Below are positions 14,970 to 19,857 of a stretch of 19,857 nt of DNA, in pieces. Position 1 is the first letter of the stretch. Every line of letters begins with the position of its first letter. Location of the stretch: the NCBI GenBank assembly GCA_032127265.1, contig JAQAZP010000205.1, positions 1-19,857 on the forward strand. Direction: 5' to 3'. The notes below the pieces were generated by a model, which did no database searches, was not told where the DNA came from, and saw only the letters and a program-made list of their open reading frames with translations. Both the position numbers and the translations under genes were made by a program. Source of the stretch: JAQAZP01 sp032127265 (GTDB lineage: Bacteria; Acidobacteriota; JAQAZP01).

Positions 14970-15969
14970 CCGCGCTGCGCCATTTGTACTGTCGGTGGTC
15001 ATCCCCACCTACAACCGGCTGGAGATTCTCCGCCGCTCCCTCGGGCTGCTGGCCGACGAGGGAAACGCCTTTGGTGCGCCCCATGAGGTGCTGGTGGTGG
15101 ACGACGGCTCGTCGGACGGCACGGCGGCCTGGCTCGCCGGCGCCGGGGTGCCCAAAGCCTCCACGGCACGGTTCAGGGTCATCGGGCAGGAGAATGCCGG
15201 GCCGGCCCGGGCCCGGAACCGCGGGGTCGAGGAAGCCGCCGGGGAGCTGGTGCTCTTCCTCGGCGACGACGTTCTGGTGACCCCCGGGCTGCTGGCCCTG
15301 CATGTGGAAGCCCACCGGACCCGGAACGGCACCGGCGAAGTAGCCGTTCTGGGCCGCACCCTCTGGGCGCCGCAGATGCGGCCCACCGCCTTTCTGCGTT
15401 TTCTGATGGAGGGGGACCAGTTCGGTTTCAAGCATATCGAGGACCACGAAAACGTGCCCTACAATTTCTTTTATACCGCCAACGTTTCCCTGCGCCGGCA
15501 GTCGATGCTGGACGCCGGCCTGTTCGACGAGAGTTTTCCCCATGCGGCCTGGGAGGACGTGGAGCTCTGTTACCGGATGACCATGGACGGAATGCGGCTG
15601 GTCTACGAACCGGGGGCCCTGGCCCACCACTTGCACCCCACCAGTCTCGCCTCCTTTTGCCGCCGCCGGGAACTGGTGGGCCTGGACGCGGTACGGCTCT
15701 TCCGCAAACACCCGGAGACGGAGAAGATGCTCTGTTTCGACTGGTTTCCCGCCGATGAACCGGCCCGCTGGAAGAAACAGTCTTCCCGCTGGTTCGAGCA
15801 GGCCTATGCCAATCTCGAGAAATGGCGGCTGGACCGCGGGCCGCTCTGGGCCTGGCGATTTTTCTTCCGGCGCCTTTCCTATTACCATTATTTCAAGGGC
15901 GTCCGGCAGGGGCTGGCCCTGGAGCAGGAAGGCCGGGCCGCGGTGGCCACCGGGGAGGATGCTGCGTGA
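14962..15969 (+). CDS. Glycosyltransferase family 2
   Basis: A 335-residue GT2 protein with the usual GT-A signature: LSVVIPTYNRL, VLVVDDGSSDGT, ENAGPARARNRG, LFLGDD as the DXD-type metal motif, and AAWEDVELCYRM with the catalytic acidic pair. It resembles GT2 enzymes of the common polysaccharide type and lacks the long C-terminal extension of its neighbours. The C-terminus is rich in aromatic and basic residues (FFFRRLSYYHYFKGVRQG), possibly membrane-contacting. The ATG at 14962 overlaps the preceding gene; the best ribosome site, GAGGAGA at 14944-14949, is 12 bases away. Its own stop overlaps the next start (GTGA). The sugar is unknown. Confidence 0.93.
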   Translation: MSDRAAPFVLSVVIPTYNRLEILRRSLGLLADEGNAFGAPHEVLVVDDGSSDGTAAWLAGAGVPKASTARFRVIGQENAGPARARNRGVEEAAGELVLFLGDDVLVTPGLLALHVEAHRTRNGTGEVAVLGRTLWAPQMRPTAFLRFLMEGDQFGFKHIEDHENVPYNFFYTANVSLRRQSMLDAGLFDESFPHAAWEDVELCYRMTMDGMRLVYEPGALAHHLHPTSLASFCRRRELVGLDAVRLFRKHPETEKMLCFDWFPADEPARWKKQSSRWFEQAYANLEKWRLDRGPLWAWRFFFRRLSYYHYFKGVRQGLALEQEGRAAVATGEDAA

Positions 15970-17048
15970 AGTTCTCGATCATCGTCTTCAACTTCAATGG
16001 CGGGACCCGGCTGGAGAACTGCCTGGCCGCCATCAAGGCCGTTCGGGCCCCCGAAGGGGCGGAACTTGAATATCTGCTGGTGGACGTGGATTCGGGCAGC
16101 GGTCTGGCCGAACGGCTCAAGACACGGAACCCCGGTCTGCGGTTGCTCAGCATGCCGGTGCGCCTCGGTCTCACCGAATCGCTGAACCAGGCCGCCCGCG
16201 CGTCAGCCGGGCAATACCTGGCCTTTGTCCACTTTCACCAGGTGCTGCACCCCTCGTGGCTCACCTCCTGTTTCCAGCCTCTGGAGTCCGCGGGGGCCCG
16301 GGGGACACCGGCCTGCATTTTTTCGGACAGTGCCACCGACCTGGCCAGCGGGCGAGTCTGGGAAGCGGGGGATACCAGCGGCCGGACCGAAGTGCTCCAC
16401 CCGGCGCCGGGGGCCATGCTGGTGGACCGCGAAGCCTTCTTCGAGTGCGGTGAGTTCGATGGTGACTATTACATCGCCGAGGAGAACGTGGACCTGGGTT
16501 TCCGGCTCTGGCAACAGGGCCGGACCGTGCTGCGGGTCAGCGGGGATCTGGCCCGGTCTTCCGGACCGGGAGTCATTGGTCACTACGGCAAGGCCGAACA
16601 GTCTTTTTTTGAAACGCGCAACCGGCTGTGCACCGTGATCAAGAACTACGAGCTCGACTCCATCTACCGCATCCTCCCCACCCTGCTGCTGGAGATGCTC
16701 AGCGGCGTCTGGAACAGTGCCGGCCTGGACTGGGAGCGCTACCACTTCGAACGGGCCGCCGGGAAGTTCGCCGGTGACGAGGCAAAGATCACACCGGAGT
16801 CGGTGGCCGGCCTGCTGGCTCTCGATGACCTTCTGGGCCGCTTCGACCGCCTGCGCTCCACCCGGCGTGCCGTCCAGGCATCGCGCCGTCTTTCCGACGC
16901 GGAAATCTTCGCCCGTGTGCCCCACCCCTATTCTGAAGCGGACCGGACGCCGGCGACCGGTCCGGCTGACCCATCGCTGCTCATGCGCTTTCGCCGCCTG
17001 ATGGAAGCGTTGGCCCAGCAGGATGGCGGAGGCGGAGACGGGCCATGA
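15966..17048 (+). CDS. GT2-like protein with degenerate active site (possible pseudo-glycosyltransferase)
   Basis: A 360-residue protein with the GT2 outline (SIIVFNFNGG, GHYGKAEQSFFETRN in the later part). The key residues are changed: VDNxSTDGS is VDVDSGSG (40-46), NLGFxxGNN is RLGLTESLN, the DXD (normally NND) is H89-F90-H91 in FVHFHQVLHPSW, and the E-D pair is E173-N174 in EENVDL. A C-terminal extension resembling that of the GT2 at 13686 is kept (VQASRRLSDAEIFARV). This is a full-length frame with no frameshift, so the changes are not simple decay. It may be inactive and act as a partner, or use the HxH differently. The GTG start overlaps the preceding stop and has GGGGAGG seven bases away. 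Confidence 0.85.
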   Translation: MKFSIIVFNFNGGTRLENCLAAIKAVRAPEGAELEYLLVDVDSGSGLAERLKTRNPGLRLLSMPVRLGLTESLNQAARASAGQYLAFVHFHQVLHPSWLTSCFQPLESAGARGTPACIFSDSATDLASGRVWEAGDTSGRTEVLHPAPGAMLVDREAFFECGEFDGDYYIAEENVDLGFRLWQQGRTVLRVSGDLARSSGPGVIGHYGKAEQSFFETRNRLCTVIKNYELDSIYRILPTLLLEMLSGVWNSAGLDWERYHFERAAGKFAGDEAKITPESVAGLLALDDLLGRFDRLRSTRRAVQASRRLSDAEIFARVPHPYSEADRTPATGPADPSLLMRFRRLMEALAQQDGGGGDGP

Positions 17049-18991
17049 TTTCAGCGACCTTCCAGTGCCGGATCCGGGCCGCGGCTGCTTGTCTGCTGGC
17101 GGTTCTGTTGTGCCCGGCCTGCGGCGGTGACGGCGGCCAGACCGTGGACGTGGTGCTGGACCGGCCGCTGGTTTTGCTGGGCGAGTATCTCCCCGCACCG
17201 GCCGCGCCCCAGGGGCAGGATTCGCCCCAGGGCCTGCTGACCATCAATGATGAACTACGGCAGGTTGTTCAGGCCCACCCGCCACAGGTGTTCCGTTTCC
17301 GGGTGGTTCCCGGGCCGCGGACCCGTCTGCTTTTTGGCGCCGCACTGGATCCCGGAGCCTGGCCGGAAGGCCGCGGAGACGGTGTCCGTTTTTCCGTCTC
17401 GGTCAGCGGCGGGGCCGGCGGCTCGGCGGAACCGGTCTGGGACCGATTGGTGAACCCACAGCAAAACGTGGATGACCGCCGCTGGTTCGACGGCGACCTG
17501 GACCTTTCGGCCTGGGCCGACGAGCCGGTGATCATCGAACTGCGCACCGGTCCGGGCCCCGAGGGGAACACCGATTTCGACTGGGCCGTGTGGAGCGATC
17601 CGCGCCTGGTCTCCGGTCCGGCGGAGCGGGAAACCCATCCGGAAAACCTGATTCTGATCACCGCCGATACCCTTCGTGCCGATCACCTGGGCTGTTACGG
17701 CGCGGCCCTCCCCCGCACGCCGCACCTCGACCGGCTGGCCCGCAGCGGAGCCCAGTTCACCCGCGCCTGGAGCCAGTTCAATACCACTACCGCCTCCCAC
17801 TGCTCGATCATGACGTCGCTCTACGGACTTTCCCACGGGGTGACCGACAATCTGATGACCCTGGATCAGAGCCGCTTGACCCTGGCCGAGCTGTTGTCCG
17901 CCGAGGGGTATTTCTGCGGCGCGGTGACCAGCGTGGCCCACCTGGGACCCCAACAGTCTGGTCTGGGCCAAGGGTTCCGCTCGTTCAGCACCGTGGAGGA
18001 CGAGCAGCCGGCGGGCATGGCGGTGGAAACGGCTTCGCTCTGGCTGGAGCGGAACGGGGGCAGCCCGTTCTTTCTCTGGCTCCATCTCTTCGACCCTCAC
18101 ATTTTCTATGAGCCGGAGAGCGAATACCTTCTCCAGGAAGCGGCAGTGGACTGCGGGGACTGGCCGTCGATCATCCGGCTGCAGGCGCAGCGGCGGGCCG
18201 CGGATCTGGCCGCCGGAAGCAAGATCAAGGCCCATCAATGGGAGGGTCCCTTCTTCATGAACCAGCCGATGCGTGAACGGCTCCTCACCGAGGAACGGCG
18301 CGACCTCCCCGGCCGGGCCTATGCCGGCGAGGTGGCCTACCTCGATCACTGTATCGGCCGGCTGCTGGCGGTTCTCGGCGCCCGGGGTCTGGAGGAGAGC
18401 ACGGCGGTTGTTTTTGTCGCCGATCACGGCGAGAGCCTGGGCGAGCACGAGATTTACTTCGACCACCGTGGGCTGTACGATGTGAGCCTGCAGGTACCCC
18501 TGCTGATGCGGCTGCCCAGAATTGTTGGCCGGGACCTGCTGGAGACGAACCTGGTGGAGACGGTGGACATTCTCCCCACCTGCTGCCAGACCCTGGGGCT
18601 GGCAGCGCCGGAAGGGATCCAGGGACAGAGCCTGCTGTCCCTCCTCGAGGGCGGGGCGCCGGGCGGGTTGCGTGGCGCGGTCTATGCCCAGCATGCTGAC
18701 AGCCAGGCCTTTGCCGTCTCCGACGGTACATGGAAGCTGATCGTTCCGCAGAGCGACCAGCCGATGATCACCAGCAGCGGCGGCGACGAGTTGTACAACC
18801 TGGCCGAAGATCCGGGGGAGACACGCAACCTGCTGCGGGAGCATCCCGAGGAGGTGGCCCGGCTGACCCAGATGCTGCAGCGCTGGATGAGCCTCACCAC
18901 CCGGGACGACCTGCCCGACGGGCCGGAACTCCTGATTGCGGAACTGGAAAAGCGAAAGGAAAAGCTGAAAGCGCTCGGATACCTCGAGTGA
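17045..18991 (+). CDS. Sulfatase/alkaline-phosphatase superfamily protein, probably exported
   Basis: A 648-residue protein. The N-terminus is a signal peptide ending in CPAC at Cys26, a weak lipobox followed by GG, so an outer-surface or periplasmic lipoprotein is likely but not certain. Residues about 60-200 are beta-rich and resemble the sandwich found before sulfatase domains (ending DFDWAVWSDPRL). The catalytic domain starts ITADTLRADHLGCYG with D208, and the second metal site is D460-H461 in ADHGES. The usual CxPxR sulfatase site is TTASHC here: T248 at the nucleophile position, A250 for Pro and H252 for Arg. With no Cys or Ser there, formylglycine-type sulfatase activity is unlikely; a phosphotransferase or phosphodiesterase is more plausible. 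The end KLKALGYLE is typical of these proteins. It overlaps the GT2 gene by 4 bases (ATGA). Confidence 0.88.
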   Translation: MISATFQCRIRAAAACLLAVLLCPACGGDGGQTVDVVLDRPLVLLGEYLPAPAAPQGQDSPQGLLTINDELRQVVQAHPPQVFRFRVVPGPRTRLLFGAALDPGAWPEGRGDGVRFSVSVSGGAGGSAEPVWDRLVNPQQNVDDRRWFDGDLDLSAWADEPVIIELRTGPGPEGNTDFDWAVWSDPRLVSGPAERETHPENLILITADTLRADHLGCYGAALPRTPHLDRLARSGAQFTRAWSQFNTTTASHCSIMTSLYGLSHGVTDNLMTLDQSRLTLAELLSAEGYFCGAVTSVAHLGPQQSGLGQGFRSFSTVEDEQPAGMAVETASLWLERNGGSPFFLWLHLFDPHIFYEPESEYLLQEAAVDCGDWPSIIRLQAQRRAADLAAGSKIKAHQWEGPFFMNQPMRERLLTEERRDLPGRAYAGEVAYLDHCIGRLLAVLGARGLEESTAVVFVADHGESLGEHEIYFDHRGLYDVSLQVPLLMRLPRIVGRDLLETNLVETVDILPTCCQTLGLAAPEGIQGQSLLSLLEGGAPGGLRGAVYAQHADSQAFAVSDGTWKLIVPQSDQPMITSSGGDELYNLAEDPGETRNLLREHPEEVARLTQMLQRWMSLTTRDDLPDGPELLIAELEKRKEKLKALGYLE

Positions 18992-19008
18992 GAACGGCTG
19001 CTTGAGAG

Positions 19009-19857
19009 ATGAAGAACGGAACCACGCCGGAACGGAATGGGAATGGAGCAGGCGTTTCGCCCGACCGCGGGCAGCGGGAGCATGTGGCCTGCAATCTCTG
19101 CGGAGCGGATCTGCCCGAAATCCTGTTCGAGAAACAGGGCTACCCCATTGTGCGCTGCACCCGCTGCGGACTGGTCTATGTCAACCCGCGGCCGACCAAG
19201 GAAGACCTGTTCTCCCGCTATTCGGACGAGTATTTCGAAAAGGAATACATCCCCTCCATGGAGTCGGTGCTCCATGAGCTGCTGGGATACCACGATCCGA
19301 TCCTGAGCCGGATCAAGGAATTCAAACAGAACGGCCGGCTCTACGATGTGGGGTGCGGACCGGCCTTCTTCCTCCGCCGGGCCATCGATTTTGGCTGGGA
19401 GGTGGACGGCTGCGATATATCCGGTTTTGCCCAGCGCTATGCCCGCGAGCGGTTCGGTATCGACATCCACTGCGGCGAAATCGCCGGCCTCGACCTGCCC
19501 GATGAGCAATTTGACGCGGTGACCTATCTCGACGTGGTGGAGCACCTGCGGGACCCCAAGTCCGACCTGGCCCACGGCTATCGCATGGTGCGCGAGGGCG
19601 GGGTGATGGTGGTCTCCTCGCCCAACGTGGACGGCCCTTCGTTCCACGACCTGGGCCCGCGCTGGGATGCCATCGGGCCGGAGGAACACATCTACTACTT
19701 CGGCCCGGAAACCATCACCCGGATGATGATGGAGGTGGGTTTCCGCGATGTGGACGTGGACACCGACCGTGACGTCTTCATCCTCTACGCCTGGAAAAAG
19801 AAAGGTCAGACCCGCGGCGTGCGGGTGCTGCCGGAGGACGGTTTACCGCTGGTCTCG
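19009..19857 (+). CDS. Zinc-ribbon SAM-dependent methyltransferase (cut by the right edge)
   Basis: An open reading frame of 283 codons without a stop before the window ends, so the protein is partial at its C-terminus. After a Gly/Asn-rich start, a zinc ribbon shows C28-N-L-C31 and C50-T-R-C53-G followed by LVYVNPRPT, a common N-terminal module of sugar-active methyltransferases. The class I SAM domain follows: LYDVGCGPAFFLRR from about residue 111, then DGCDIS, DEQFDAVTYLDVVEHLRDP and the GGVMVVSSPN strand. It is probably a sugar or glycan O-methyltransferase of this locus; the substrate is inferred only from context. It begins 17 bases after the sulfatase-like gene. The ribosome site is weak (TGAG close to the ATG), so the start may shift slightly. 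Confidence 0.88.
   Translation, partial: MKNGTTPERNGNGAGVSPDRGQREHVACNLCGADLPEILFEKQGYPIVRCTRCGLVYVNPRPTKEDLFSRYSDEYFEKEYIPSMESVLHELLGYHDPILSRIKEFKQNGRLYDVGCGPAFFLRRAIDFGWEVDGCDISGFAQRYARERFGIDIHCGEIAGLDLPDEQFDAVTYLDVVEHLRDPKSDLAHGYRMVREGGVMVVSSPNVDGPSFHDLGPRWDAIGPEEHIYYFGPETITRMMMEVGFRDVDVDTDRDVFILYAWKKKGQTRGVRVLPEDGLPLVS

Noticed and set aside
1..19857. CRISPR arrays, tRNA or rRNA genes, insertion sequences, integrases or phage genes
   Set aside because: I found no repeat-spacer pattern, cloverleaf, transposase or integrase motif on either strand.

Overview
The window is a stretch of bacterial chromosome, GC-rich in its genes (by eye about two thirds GC) with clearly AT-richer intergenic gaps. 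Consensus-like sigma-70 promoters, strong Shine-Dalgarno sites, an ABC-dependent O-antigen/surface-polysaccharide export system and an apparent lipoprotein all point to a Gram-negative bacterium. The style of the locus would fit a deltaproteobacterial-type or Acidobacteriota-like lineage, but no marker here fixes the taxon. I see no rRNA, tRNA, CRISPR, insertion sequence or phage gene.

Layout. (1) 1-427, minus strand: a histone-like HU gene with its own promoter and a perfect-stem terminator. (2) 428-876: a divergent intergenic region with outward-facing sigma-70 promoters and two copies of a 16-nt imperfect palindrome. (3) 877-5207, plus strand: an ABC-2 polysaccharide permease (Wzm type), its ATPase with a C-terminal Wzt-like domain, a methyltransferase with a long C-terminal coiled coil, and a GT2 glycosyltransferase. 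(4) 5208-5668: a gap with a near-consensus promoter and a long, potentially structured leader. (5) 5669-6703: an unrecognised secreted protein, closed by a very strong terminator. (6) 6772-8635: promoter plus queD-queE-queC, giving preQ0 for queuosine. (7) 8748-9050: a small TFIIB-type zinc-ribbon protein. (8) 9095-19857: a second, tightly packed glycan block: GT4, radical SAM/SPASM protein, GT4, three GT2 proteins, an alkaline-phosphatase/sulfatase-superfamily protein and a zinc-ribbon methyltransferase cut by the right edge.

How the genes may work together. The glycosyltransferases would build a heteropolymer on a lipid carrier at the cytoplasmic face of the inner membrane, and the Wzm/Wzt pair would export it. 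The Wzt C-terminal domain next to a coiled-coil methyltransferase resembles the chain-termination and length-control logic of the E. coli O8/O9a system (Wzt with WbdD). The sulfatase-like protein would act outside the cytoplasm on the glycan or a lipid-linked substituent. The last GT2 protein has substitutions at three active-site positions and may be a pseudo-enzyme or scaffold. The queuosine genes and the secreted protein sit between the two glycan blocks as separate transcription units.

The most interesting points are the candidate methyltransferase/coiled-coil chain-length ruler, the degenerate GT2 (HFH where the DXD should be), the fusion of a beta-rich domain to a radical SAM/SPASM enzyme, the two-repeat secreted protein behind a long structured leader, and a QueD that lacks the family's catalytic cysteine.
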